Positions 44,369-56,012 of a DNA stretch of 64,000 bases are shown here, in pieces. The notes below the pieces were generated by a model. That model made no database searches, was not told the DNA's origin, and worked only from the letters and a program-made list of their open reading frames with translations. A program made the position numbers and the translations under genes. Location of the stretch: contig JAQSEB010000127.1 of assembly GCA_030063045.1 (NCBI GenBank), positions 186,001 to 250,000 of the forward strand. Direction: 5' to 3'. Each line of letters begins with the position of its first letter. The stretch's first letter is position 1. This DNA is from Pratylenchus scribneri. Lineage: Eukaryota; Nematoda; Chromadorea; Rhabditida; Pratylenchidae.

Positions 44369-47300
44369 TCATATTTTGCCACCCGGATTGACCCATCCCC
44401 CAAATGCCAATTCCAATTCACGGGCAACGGCAATTAACAATGCCTCATTGAATGGTGCTCCAATAATTTGAACACCCAAAGGCATATTGGTCGATCTGCT
44501 TTTGCCAGTTGGCACAGCAATGGACGGAAAACCCAAAACATTGAAAAGCTTAATAATAAAATAAGAGGGTTGGATAATTTATTAATTAATTGGCTTACTC
44601 GAACATAGGCCAAATTGAATGCTTTGAACGGTTCAGTGTGACGGTAGGGCACTTCTGTGGGTATCACCGGCATCACTAGTACCCCATTTTGACCCAACAA
44701 TGTGCCCAATTGACGTCGCAATTTGTTCAATTTATCCGAAACCTTGAAAATTCATCTTTAATTAATTATTCATTTTATTGCTCACGAATTTTGCTTCAAC
44801 ATCATCCTTTGGAGAAATATAACTCCTAAGGAATTCATATTCCGAGAGGACCCAGGTCGTCGACAATTGTCCTCCCTTTGTTTGCCGAAGAAGTGCCGCA
44901 AATTGGTCAGTTACATTCGGATAGATTGGCTGTGAAAAATGCATTTTAAATAAAGCCAAAAATAACAAAATATGACCTGAACTCCCGGTGAATTTCCAGT
45001 CAATGCCCAAAGTTCGGATTCACGGTTCATCAATGGAAAATGAATTTTTGGCACTGACAAATTGTATTTTTGCTCGAAATAACTTTTCACCTATAAAATT
45101 CGTTTATTTTATTTAATTTTAATTCTTTTTTTTTGTACTTTTCTAACTGATTCCCTCACTTCAGGGTGCACTGATTCTGTTACCAAAATTTCCAATTCCT
45201 CCAAATAATATAATTGAAAATTGTTGGAAAAATCCACATTTTTGTCATAAACTTCGATGCTTTTATTGGCCATCACCTTAAAAGGAGAATAACATTCAGA
45301 GGATTTGGGGATATTTAGAATTGCCGAAAAAATGAGTGGCAAATCTGAAGCATAGCGACAAATTGGTCCAGTGGTTAGCATATCGGCCTAAAATACATTA
45401 ATTTTATAATTAAAATGAGGTATTTTAATTTGATACCGATGGTTGATAGGACACAAAATTTGGGATAATTCCATCAATAGGAAGTGTATCTAAAAATTTC
45501 GAAACAATTGATATAAATTTGTGTTTGATACGGACGTGATGGATAGGTGGTCGCCTTCAACCCAAAAACACCACAATTATGTGAGGGAATGCGAAGTGAT
45601 CCACCAATGTCATTTCCAATGCCAAAAAGTGAGCCAGCGGAGGTAATCATAGCAGCTTCTCCGCTACTACTGCCACCTTTACAATTAAATTGCAATTATA
45701 ATCTGGGCCTATATTTTAAAAATGTGTAACTCTGAGTTTCTGGTAAGTCTACTATGGTAAGGGTAATGGTGTGTTTGCTAGGGGAATTTAATAAAATTTC
45801 TACCAAGGTAAAGGACATGTTAAACGCTGTTAGGACAATTCCTAAACAGTTCAAATATGGGCGAAAACATAAATATGTTTGGGAAAAAATGTTTGGGAAA
45901 ACAAAAACACAAAATGTTTGGGAAAACAAAAACATAAAAAAATGTTTGGGAAAAAAAACAAAACAATGTTTGGGAAAACAAAAACAAAACAATGTTTGGG
46001 AAAACAAAAACAAAGCAATGTTTGGGAAAACAAAAACAAAACAATGTTTGGGAAAACAAAAACATAAAAAAATGTTTGGGAAAAAAAAACAAAAAAATGT
46101 TTGGGAAAACAAAAACATTCAAAAGTTTGGGAAAACAAAAACAAAAAAAAATGTTTGGGAAAACAAAAACAAAAAAAAATGTTTGAGAAAACAAAAACAT
46201 TCAAATGTTTGGGAAAATAAAAACAAAAAAATGTTTGGGAAAACAAAAACAAAAAAAATGTTTGAGAAAACAAAAACATTCAAATGTTTGGGAAAACAAA
46301 AACAAAAAAAAATGTTTGAGAAAACAAAAACATTCAAATGTTTGGGAAAATAAAAACAAAAAAATGTTTGGGAAAACAAAAACAAAAAAAATGTTTGAGA
46401 AAACAAAAACATTCAAATGTTTGGGAAAACAAAAACAAAAAAAATGTTTGGGAAAACAAAAACAAAAAAAAATGTTTGGGAAAACAAAAACATTCAAATG
46501 TTTGGGAAAACAAAAACAAAAAAAAAATGTTTGAGAAAACAAAAACATTCAAATGTTTGGGAAAATAAAAACAAAAAAATGTTTGGGAAAACAAAAACAA
46601 AAAAAATGTTTGAGAAAACAAAAACATTCAAATGTTTGGGAAAACAAAAACAAAAAAAAATGTTTGAGAAAACAAAAACATTCAAATGTTTGGGAAAATA
46701 AAAACAAAAAAATGTTTGGGAAAACAAAAACAAAAAAAATGTTTGAGAAAACAAAAACATTCAAATGTTTGGGAAAACAAAAACAAAAAAAAATGTTTGG
46801 GAAAACAAAAACAAAAAAAAATGTTTGGGAAAACAAAAACAAAACAATGTTTGGGAAAACAAAAACAAAGCAATGTTTGGGAAAACAAAAACAAAACAAT
46901 GTTTGGGAAAACAAAAACATAAAAAAATGTTTGGGAAAAAAAAAACAAAAAAATGTTTGGGAAAACAAAAACATTCAAAAGTTTGGGAAAACAAAAACAA
47001 AAAAAAATGTTTGGGAAAACAAAAACAAAAAAAAATGTTTGAGAAAACAAAAACATTCAAATGTTTGGGAAAATAAAAACAAAAAAATGTTTGGGAAAAC
47101 AAAAACAAAAAAAATGTTTGAGAAAATAAAAACAAAAAAATGTTTGGGAAAACAAAAACAAAAAAAAATGTTTGAGAAAACAAAAACATTCAAATGTTTG
47201 GGAAAATAAAAACAAAAAAATGTTTGGGAAAACAAAAACAAAAAAAATGTTTGAGAAAACAAAAACATTCAAATGTTTGGGAAAACAAAAACAAAAAAAA

Positions 47301-49266
47301 TGTTTGGGAAAACAAAAACAAAAAAAAATGTTTGGGAAAACAAAAACAAAAAAAATGTTTGGGAAAACAAAAACAAAACAATGTTTGGGAAAACAAAAAC
47401 AAAACAATGTTTGGGAAAACAAAAACAAAACAATGTTTGGATACCGATTTACCGGGAACTTCTTGTAAAAATTTTCCCGGTATTTTTAACAGAGTAATTT
47501 TACATGGTTTTTTTACCACATTTATTAGATATCGGACCTGGTGTTCGTCGGGTGTCATGCGGATTGTTCATTACACCGCAGGCAGAATCATCACAATAAA
47601 CACTCATTCCAGCATTGGGCATTCCGGTGATGCCCTTAAAAAAATTAAGAAAATTGAGGAAATAAGAGAAAATTACAATCAAAATGGCCCCAGCAGCTTT
47701 CACCCTACAAATTGCCATCAAATTATGTTTCGATTGGGACTTTAAATAATATAACCTAGCCACAATAGTAGCATCAGTGGTTGATGTTACATTGGCATCG
47801 ATTAATGCTTGATTGCATGCTGTTATCACGAATCCTTTGGTTTCCATATTATTTTTACTTGTGAATGGTACTCCATAAAGAGGCATTGTATTGGCCAACT
47901 AAATATTTATAATTCCATTCCCCTTTTTAATCTATTTTTTACATTATTTCGGTCCATTTGACTCATTCCAGCTAAATTTGAATCAATCGTTTCGGCTTCT
48001 TGCAATGCCTCATCAAAATTGGTATAAACAATTGCATTCAGCATTGGATTCACTGCCTTCACTCGCTCAATATAAGCATTAACCAAGTCTTTTGAGGAGA
48101 GCTGTATTTTATAAATGGAGAGTATTAATTCAGAAAAGATCATACCTGTTTAGTAATTTGTCCTAGAACCTCAAACCCTATACGCAAGATAGCGTCAAGA
48201 TACATTGATTGAATTCGGCCAAAAAATATAGATTTTAAACTGTTATTATTTCTTTTTCATTTGAAAACTACTTTAAAATTGATTAAAACTAAGCCAAAAC
48301 ATTTCAAATAGTGCATCTTGACTAGATCACTCGATTGGGTATAGTTTTTGGGGGTTGGGGGTTAGAAGAAATCACTAAACCGGATTGTATTTTTAATGCT
48401 CTTTTCTGCAAATTGAAAATATTTTTGTGATTTTATTGTAGAAAGATTTACATGCTGAAAAATCACATTCTTTTGCCAAAATATTGGTTCTTCTTGGATA
48501 CCTTTTTAGTGCTTGATTCTGGAATACCAAACCTTAAACCCATTTTATAGATTTCGTAAAAATGCATCATTTGATATATAATTTATCACGGTTTGTCACA
48601 ATTTCAAGGTATATTAAATCGTTTAAACCCATTTTGATTTTCGGTTTATAACTTATTTGGTTTTGATTTAAACGCCGACAATGTATTAGACCAATGCGTA
48701 AGAGCTATATCGAATGGCATGAGGCTTATAGGTCTAAAATCAAGTACTAAAAAGTTATTAATGATTTTTCGGCAAAAAGAATACATAAATCTTTCGGCAA
48801 AAAATTGGCACCCTTTTCTGCAAAATAAATATTTTCTTTTCCATAAATATTCATTTTCATTTTGTTGTATAATTTTGGGCACCTGTCCATTTCGGATCAT
48901 TTTTGCCGCATCTTGTGCCCGTAGAAAGAGCAGTTGGCTTGCATTTTGCCATTGTCCAACATGTTGAACAGGCTGAAATGCATTGTAAAAGCCAAAAAAG
49001 GCATTGACCAGGGCAAAATAGCAATCAGCAATGAATCGAAGGAGGGAATAATTGGAACGGACAAAATTGTAACGATCCATCACTTGAGTTGGATAAAGTG
49101 GCTAAATTGATAGAATTGTGAATGGCAGGATAATATATTTTTTGCCAACCTTGCATTCCTTTCCACAATCTCCATTCGATTGACAATATCCATCTTGGGC
49201 CGCGACGCATTGTAAAATAAGAAAACAGATTAAAAAGATAACCAATATACCCGTTGAATTTTTCAT
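44369..49266 (-). CDS. Secreted or membrane-anchored FAAH-like amidase
   Basis: Fourteen minus-strand exons: 49150-49266, 48883-49101, 48146-48169 (24-nt microexon, tentative), 47943-48101, 47756-47898, 47677-47704, 47538-47634, 45536-45676, 45437-45489, 45139-45387, 44977-45090, 44786-44929, 44599-44742, 44369-44548; 1812 nt, 603 residues. The N-terminus is a signal peptide or anchor (ILVIFLICFLILQCVAA), then a small Cys-rich patch (GYCQSNGDCGKEC). The amidase-signature triad is complete: Lys about 188 in VPFTSKNNM, Ser about 265 in GGSSSGEAA and Ser about 289 in DIGGSLRIPS; the 24-residue gap between the two serines equals that in mammalian FAAH. It should hydrolyse amide bonds of fatty-acid amides or similar substrates. 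The end GFPSIAVPTG ... GVQIIGAPFNEALL is typical of the family. The junctions around 48146-48169 and 45536/45489 are least certain. Confidence 0.83.
45865..47440. repeat. 1.6-kb minisatellite in the amidase gene intron
   Basis: About 60 copies of a 22-27-bp unit like AATGTTTGGGAAAACAAAAA with variable A-tracts and variants (AACATTC, AAATAAAAAC, TTTGAGAAA). There is higher-order order: blocks with the AACATTCAAATG variant recur every about 133 bp (for example near 46200, 46333, 46548, 46681). It separates the amidase exons carrying the PNAGMSVYCDD and GGSSSGEAA segments. Its many long ORFs on both strands (up to 218 codons) result from the stop-poor unit and are not genes. Confidence 0.96.
48480..48760. 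mobile_element. Diverged relative of the 19.5-kb MITE in an amidase intron
   Basis: CCAAACCTTAAACCCATTTTATAGAT...ATATATAATTTATCACGGTTTG here lines up with ACAAACCTTATACCAATTTG...TATATAATTTGTTATGGTTTG at 19605-19675. The second half (CCAATGCGTAAGAGCTATAT, TATAGGTCTAAAATC) lines up with the other arm. No clear ends remain. Confidence 0.55.
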
Positions 49267-50358
49267 TAAAATTATCCCTAAATGATTGATTTTATTGTGA
49301 ATTGAGTATATTAAAATAATGGCAAAATTGAACATATGGAAATGGGGAGAAAGTCATATATGAAGGGAATGGATTTTCAGGTTTTGACCTATTTTTTGTT
49401 TGCATCAGATTTGATGTGAAAAAAAATAACATAAATGATGTTTTTGTGCATTTATTTTCAAGTTTTGGACCAAATTTTTTTGACCTATTTTACATATTTT
49501 GGCATATTTTTGAGAGAAAATTTCATGTTATGCAATAAAAAGCCAAAAATTATCAATTTTTGGGTTTTGAGACCTATTTTTTGGCAAATTTTCCGATAAA
49601 ACTTAAATAGACAATTATTTTACGATTTTTGCGATCTAAAAAAATCCTCTCCTTACATATGGTCGCCTAACGACTATCCTGGGTTATCCCATTAAAATTC
49701 ATATTCTTTTACCGGGGAAAAATATTTAATATGTTGGCCTATAAATTGATGGGAAGGGAAATTGCCCAAAATGGATTTTGAATAGGAAAAATGGGTATGA
49801 GGGTCATAATGGAATGAGAAAAGGCAGTGGACCTTTTTAAAATTGAATATAAATTTTCGTCTTCAAAAAAGTTTTTCGCCATAATTCGACAATTTTATTG
49901 AATTCCTTATTTGGGAATTGGCCTCAAATATATGAACAAAAATTTGCTGCTTTTTTGATTGATTTGCTTTTTCCCACATTTCCATCCTCTTTTATTGGCC
50001 CAGCTTGGACCTCCCAGTGAGCCTAAAATTGGATGGATTATTGGATTATATGATAATTTGTTCAAACTATTTATTCCTCACTCTATTTGCCTTCACAAAT
50101 TTCAAATTTGGAATGGAAAAAAATTTGAATAAGGATTTGAATATGGGCCAAAATAATTTGTAGACGAACAGCCGAATTTGGAGCATTTTGTAATGGATTA
50201 ACATAATCAAATTGACCCCCCGCATTATTTTTGAAAATCTAAATTCAATTAATTCTTTCTTTAATTCCTTTATAATTTAAGTAAATTTTATCCATTCATT
50301 TGTCCATATTTACATTCCAATTCCAACTGATTTTACTCTTTTTTATGTTTATTTCCAG
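49267..50358. other. Intergenic region upstream of the amidase gene
   Basis: AT-rich, with the amidase promoter at its left. Possible donor-like sites exist near 50020 (CCTCCCAGTGAGCC), but no convincing exon was found. Confidence 0.5.
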
Positions 50359-50589
50359 AAACCTGATCTAATTCCATTTTTTCATTATTTCACAAAAAAG
50401 TGCTTGGAAAGAAATAAATGCCTTGTCAATTTTTTGGCTACTAATCAGGAAGAACACTTAGTTTTGGAAAATTTGATCGACCAATTGGCCGAAACCAATT
50501 TGGGCTGTTACAATTTGGAATTGCACAAAAATCTGACTATCGATGTATTCGACTCGGATCGGGACCAATTCCTCCGGGACAATGCTTGA
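50359..50589 (+). CDS. Orphan terminal exon of an unidentified gene
   Basis: A good acceptor (TTTATTTCCAG) is followed by an open frame KPDLIPFFHYFTKKC ... VLENLIDQLAETN ... IDVFDSDRDQFLRDNA and a stop at 50587-50589. Codon use and a mainly helical composition look like real coding sequence. I do not recognise the family and found no upstream exon that joins in phase 0. It may be the last exon of a gene with small 5' exons, or a remnant. Confidence 0.4.
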   Translation, partial: KPDLIPFFHYFTKKCLERNKCLVNFLATNQEEHLVLENLIDQLAETNLGCYNLELHKNLTIDVFDSDRDQFLRDNA

Positions 50590-51324
50590 TTTATTGTGGA
50601 TGATCGAAGGCGTTTTCATCTTTTCCTTTTTCAATAGAAGGAAGAAAAAATATTAAAATCATCAAATCACATTTAAAATATTTAGTATTTTTTTTTATTT
50701 AATGCAATAGAAAAATATATGAAAAAATGAAGAAATTCAATGAAAAGATGAAAGATCAACCGTACAAAAAATGACAATGGATGATTTGGCCCAACAATTT
50801 TGAATTCCATCAAAAAATTGTGTTGAACATGAACAAATCATCGAAGTGAATGAAAATGGAAGCAAAATGAAAATGTCGAGGAATGAAAAGGAGGGCTAGG
50901 AAGGAGGAATGAGTTCATCGAAAATGGTTTTTAGGCCTTAAAAATGTTAGCTGCAATGAATGGAAAGAAGCCCATGAAAAAGCCAATTCATTGGTGAACA
51001 TTAAAAAGACAGCTTTTTGGTGAACATTCTTTTATTTTTGCCTTATTTCCAACGAATTAATATTATTTTGCTTATTAAAATCTAAAGTGTTCTTATTAAT
51101 CTATTTTTCCATTGAGAAAACCACTTGAATTGGAATTAAGGTAATATTAATTTAATAAAATAAAATTTTATAAAATTAATTAAAATTATTTAATAAAATT
51201 TTATTAAAAAGTCTGAAATTATAAAATTTTTTCATAATTTTTTTTTTGCCTTAATAAAAAATTTAATATTAATTCCTCCTTAAAATTATTAATAATTTTT
51301 TAATAAAATTATCCATTTTTTTAG
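50590..51324. other. Intergenic, AT-rich
   Basis: The 3' flank of the orphan exon and the promoter side of the TIL gene. No recognised element. Confidence 0.5.
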
Positions 51325-52697
51325 ATGACCCAATTGGCTTTATCCATCACCGCATTTTGCCTTTTGCAATTGGTTTTGGCCCAACCGCCTCCACCCAACC
51401 AAAACCAAACCACCCCGCGTCCTTCGCAACAAATGTTTGGTCGCCCACAAAATGGAGGAATCCAACCACAACCAATGGTGGCACAATCGGCCCAAAACCA
51501 AGGAGGAAACAATATGGAAGGAAGCAACAATGCATCTTCTGCCCAAATGGTTCAATTCCAGCAGGGTAGCAATGGTTGCCCACCACTTTTTGGCCAAAAT
51601 TTCCCCAGTCAACAACAAACCTTGCAGGCAATAATTTTTAATTATTTTATAAATTATTTATTAAAAAATTCAATTTTCTATTTTTGTTTTTTTCTTAAAA
51701 ATAATTTTTATTTTTCATTATTCAGGCAACTGGTCGAAACCAATGTCAATGGGTGATCATCAGTGACCGAAATGGATGCCCAATGTTCTTCCAAAATTGC
51801 GGCTCTAATCCACCTATGTAATAATTTTTATTTTAAAAATAATTAAAATATTTATAAAAAAAAAATAATTTTAAAAAATTTATATTTTGATTTAATTTTT
51901 AAATTTTATAAAAATTGAAATTAATTTTTTTCCTCCCTTCAAAGGTGCAATCAACAAAATGAAATTTGGTGGCAATGCACCAGCCAATGTGAACCATCCT
52001 GCGGCAATCCTCGCCCAAATTGCCGTCAAGTAAATTATTAAATTAAATTTATTAAAAATCTTTTCTTTTTTCAGAGTTGTGGACGAAGTGGCTGCCAATG
52101 TTTCCCTGGTTTTTTGCGCAACCAAAATGGCTTTTGTGTCCCTTCCAATCAATGTCCCTCCTTTGAAGAATGCCGAAATGACAATGACTGCGAAGGCAAC
52201 TCAATGATTTGCCGAAATGGACAATGCCAACAAGGTTACTTTTGACCCCACCATCTCACATATTTTCATCTCTTTGAAAAATAGGTTGCACTTCGAACAA
52301 TGCCTGCCGTCAGGATGAACAATGCTCGAATGGCCGTTGTGTGGAACGCCGAAATTGTGAACGGAGCAGCCAATGCCGCAATCCAAAAATTTGCTTTGCC
52401 AATCAATGCCGAACAATTGGTTCCATTTGTGAGTATTTGAATATTAATAATAAAATTTAAAAAAAAAAACAAAATATTAATTCCTTTTTATAATAAAATA
52501 TATTAATAAAAATTTAAAAATATTCTCAAATATTTTCCCTTATAAATGTTTAATTTATTCGTAATTTAGTTTGTCGTTTCCACTCCGATTGTCCGGGCTC
52601 CTCATTTTGTAACCGAAATGGTCGATGCCAATTTCCTTTTCGAAATTCTGACAATGAGGTGAAGGCTGAGAACACCGAAAATAGCTTCTTCTTTTGA
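51325..52697 (+). CDS. Secreted TIL-domain, Cys-rich protein (protease-inhibitor type)
   Basis: Six exons: 51325-51627, 51726-51817, 51945-52029, 52075-52234, 52285-52428, 52570-52697; 912 nt, 303 residues. MTQLALSITAFCLLQLVLAQ is a signal peptide. A Pro/Gln/Asn-rich region follows (to residue about 90), then a trypsin-inhibitor-like (TIL) domain: CTSQCEPSCG, CRQSCGRSGCQC, GFLRNQNGFCVPSNQC. After it come repeated short Cys motifs of the kind C..D.DC ... C.NGQC (CRNDNDCEGNSMICRNGQCQ, CRQDEQCSNGRC, CRFHSDCPGSSFCNRNGRC). TIL domains usually inhibit serine proteases outside the cell. The first intron has a GC donor (CAG|GCAATA) and is supported by the closed reading frame. Exact targets cannot be inferred. 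Confidence 0.86.
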
Positions 52698-53294
52698 GTG
52701 AAAGAAGTGGAAAAGAATAAATGATGAAAAATGAATTTGAGAGAAAAGAAAATAAATAAAATGATATTTTGAATAAATTAATGAGCCGAATGAATGCATA
52801 AAATGACCAAAATATTTTTTATTTGCCACTTTTTTCGACAAAATTCATTGGGAATTATTTGCAAAATAGTAATAGTAGTTTATTTTTGGCCGATGGTCAC
52901 CCCAGCCCGTCATTAGGGCCAAATCCAATCGATCAATCCGCTTTCAATTTTGCCTCTCAAATATTTCGTCTCCATCGGTCTCTGGTAAAAATGAGTCAGC
53001 TGCTACTTTGTTGATTTCCTACTTTTATTGGTGAACGATTGAGAAGAAGCATCTTTGGCTGCTAAATAGCATAAAACATAAAATTGATCTGATGAAGAAT
53101 TCTCTTTGTTTGCCACCATTCTTCAAGAGCACTAATATAATCAAAGAATAAAATATTATAAATTCCCTATAATTTATATATTTAAATTAGAAATTAATTG
53201 CTTTATAAATTTTTAGCATAATTTATAAAAGAATAACATTATATAATCATTAATTTTCAAAAATTAGATTAAAATTTAAATTTTATATTACAAA
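52698..53294. other. Intergenic between TIL gene and CCDC102-like gene
   Basis: AT-rich; AATAAA-like signals follow the TIL stop (52751, 52769). No other feature. Confidence 0.5.
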
Positions 53295-54714
53295 ATGACC
53301 GATCAAGAACAATTAAGGTCAACAATTTCCGTTGATGATAGAAGAAACAGCACTACAAGGTACAATTTCCATTTTCCAATAATAGTATAAAATAAATTAA
53401 AAATATGGAAGTATGGATAATTACTATTTAAGACAAAGTTCTTTGTCTCACAAAATGTAATGATATAAAAATCCAAAATTTAAAAGTCTACTAAAAATTA
53501 ATTTCTAAAAATTTATTCTATTTGATTTATTTCTGTTTAAAATTTTGAAGAATAAAAATTATGATATTGGTCAGATTTAAATTTAATAGGCCTGAAGCAA
53601 AATCAGAAAAATTCTGTTCTTTAAATTTATTTTCAATAATTTTAACAGTAATACATCGATGGCTGGAGGAAATCGTCAAAATCATCATCAACATCATCGA
53701 CGCAATCGGGCACACATTCACTTGGACGAGAATAGCCATTTGAATGTTCTCCGAAATTGGAATCATTTGTTGATGCAATCGGGTGGAATATATATAATTT
53801 AAATAAAATTAAAAAAAAAATATTTTATTTTTTTAACCTAAAATTTGAAATCTAAAAAATATTTTTTAAATTAGTTGACTGAGTGAATTTTTATTCTAAA
53901 CTTTTACTAAAATATTCCAGAAATGAATTGTTCCGGACAAAATGAACGCCCAATGGCCGTGGTTGGAGGAATTGGCCGAACAACACTGGGAGAAATGGAC
54001 ACAAATGAGGGGAATGGGGCCAATGGATTGACTGATGAAAATGTGGCTTTCAATGGGGGAAGCACATTTGTTCGGGCCACAGCCATTCCCCATTGCCAAC
54101 ACACGGACTGGGAGGCATTGCGCGAATTTCGAATGCAGGAAATGAATGAGGTGAAAAGGGAAATGGTGGAATTTTGAGTATTACAGATATGATTTTGGCC
54201 ATATTTAATGACCTCAAAAAAGCCGAGTGTTTTTTTCGATATAAAATTCGAATCAAAAATATTTTTAAAAATTAATAAAAAATATATTGCAGATTCGTCA
54301 ACGTGCTGCGCATATGGAGAACACAATGCGCTGGTGGCTTTTGTCAGCCGAACAATGGCGTGAACGATGGATGCTGGCAAAGGTTGGTCAAGAATTGGAA
54401 TTGAAAAAATGTCCAATCAAAAAAAAAATGTTAAAATCAAAAAAAAATTCTTTCTCATTTCTTTTGAGCAAATTTATAAATTTAAGGGCGAACGGAATAG
54501 ATTGCGCGAAGAGAATGTCCGATTGAGGGCAGCTTTGGCCAAAGTAAATGCGGAATTGAGAGCAATTGGAAGTAAGAAAGATGGAAAGGACAAAATTGCG
54601 ACAAAATCAAATAACAATGAATCAAATGAAGGACTAATGGCAAAAATTTGTGAAGAAATGAAAGAACAAAAGAAGAAGGAGAATGCAGGATTGCAGAGAA
54701 GCAATTCATTTTAA
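53295..54714 (+). CDS. CCDC102-like coiled-coil protein
   Basis: Five exons: 53295-53359, 53649-53782, 53921-54150, 54293-54382, 54487-54714; 747 nt, 248 residues. The core DWEALREFRMQEMNE + IRQRAAHMENTMRWW + LLSAEQWRERWMLAKGERNR + LREENVRLRAAL is very like vertebrate CCDC102A/B, where DWE..R..EL.EA, AAQMEKTMRWWSDCTA and WREKWSKVRAERNKAREE occur in order. The N-terminus is His/Asn-rich (NRQNHHQHHRRN) and the C-terminus is Lys/Glu-rich. It is much shorter than the human proteins, which continue into a long myosin-tail-like coil. Human CCDC102B acts at the centrosome linker; the role here is inferred only from likeness. Confidence 0.85.
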
Positions 54715-55532
54715 TGAATGTGGAATATTTCATTATATTTTGGTGAATTAATTTAAAAAATAATAAAATGAAGGATTTGACATCGAAATATTTATACTGT
54801 ATATATTGGCTACCCCAAATTATACAATGACCAATATTTTCAGCACTAAAAGGTAAACCTCATCTAATTCCCCACCCTCTAATAATTCACCAACTTCGAT
54901 TTTGATTTTTGAAGATATCTCCTGCTGGTCGAGCGAACTTCCCTATAATTAGTTCAAAATGTCCACAATTTAGAGCTAGAGACCCCAAATTTTCCTAATT
55001 TTTAAGAGGTTAAAAATAATTTCCAGTAGCGAATTAAAAGAGATTATACGGTACTTCAAAATGGTATCCAAGCTGAACTAATTCAATGAAGAATAAAGAG
55101 AGAAGAACTCTTTTTCTTATTTTCCTAGCCATTCATTCTTACACCTGATTCTACATGATCATATCAAACATTAATTGACCAAAAAAGTCATAGCTAAAAC
55201 GAATGCCTTAATTTGGCCCATTTTTTTGGTCATATGCAATATCTATCAAACTAAAACTAGTGGCATACATTGACAATGAATTTGTTAAATGAAAATGCTA
55301 ATATTCATTCGGAAATATTGATTTAATGCACAAAATTCATTTGGGCAAATTCATATTATTGACCATTATTTTTACAAATTCGCCCCTAATTCGCACATAA
55401 AAATGTAAAATTTGCTCGAAATGTTGACAATCACGACAAATTCCTTGTCGAATCCTTTTCACCCATTTCAAACAATTTTACACGGCTTCCATCCTTAAAG
55501 CATTGCGAATTTGTTTCCCCGCAAACAATAAA
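54715..55532. other. Gene-poor intergenic sequence
   Basis: AT-rich with no recognised gene or element. Confidence 0.5.
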
Positions 55533-55690
55533 ATGTCTTCTTCGGCGAGGCCTTTGGCTTTTGGTGAAGGTGAAGGGACAAGGACAAGGGAGAGCACCGA
55601 CTATTTTTGTTTGCCTAGACTGTCAAGAGGGCACCTTGCAGTAGTAAAGCGGCCGGCTTACAAATGTGGGCGCCGCCGACGGCGACCAAT
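55533..55690 (+). CDS. Possible 5' exon (Arg-rich), perhaps of the RHGF-1-like gene
   Basis: A GC-richer island with ATG at 55533 (MSSSARPLAFGEGEGTRTRE...) ends in KCGRRRRRP and a strong donor AAT|GTAAGC at 55690, phase 2. The first confirmed RHGF-1-like exon at 62905 needs a phase-1 partner, so at least one more exon would have to lie between. It could equally be non-coding. Confidence 0.28.
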
Positions 55691-55867
55691 GTAAGCAATG
55701 TCCACCCTCAACCCCTATTCTATCCATTCAAAATTGTTTTCGTCGTGTCCTTTTTGCACCACTTTAGCTGGTTATCTTCGAGCAAAGAAGCCAAAAAAAT
55801 TATCGATAAATACAAATTCCTTCTAATTAAAGATTTGTATTTGTAATGATCAATCAATGGGAATCAT

Positions 55868-56004
55868 TAGGGTTGGAGGGAGTCGGTTAACCGAACCGTA
55901 ACCGAAACCGAGGAATTTTGACCTAAAAACCGAAACCGAGACTCGAAAACCGGCCAAAACCGAAACAGAGTACCACGGTTTAAAACCGACTCTCTCCAAC
56001 TCTA
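55868..56004. mobile_element. hAT-type MITE, 137 bp
   Basis: Starts TAGGGTTGGAGGGAGTCGG; the other end, read on the opposite strand, is TAGAGTTGGAGAGAGTCGG (17 of 19 match). Flanked by GGAATCAT (55860-55867) and GGAAACAT (56005-56012), seven of eight identical, as an old 8-bp target duplication. The inside is made of CCGAAACCGA-like repeats. A similar CGGTTT-rich stretch at 61137-61290 may be an old relative. Confidence 0.82.
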
Positions 56005-56012
56005 GGAAACAT

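Noticed and set aside
45754..47745. Many overlapping ORFs of up to 218 codons with WENKNK / FPKHFFVF-like repeats on both strands
   Set aside because: They lie in the intronic minisatellite, are open on both strands in several frames, and the same interval is spanned by an intron whose flanking amidase exons join in phase.
53907..54416. Minus-strand ORF of 169 codons
   Set aside because: Antisense to the CCDC102-like exons, which have a convincing homology and phase pattern.
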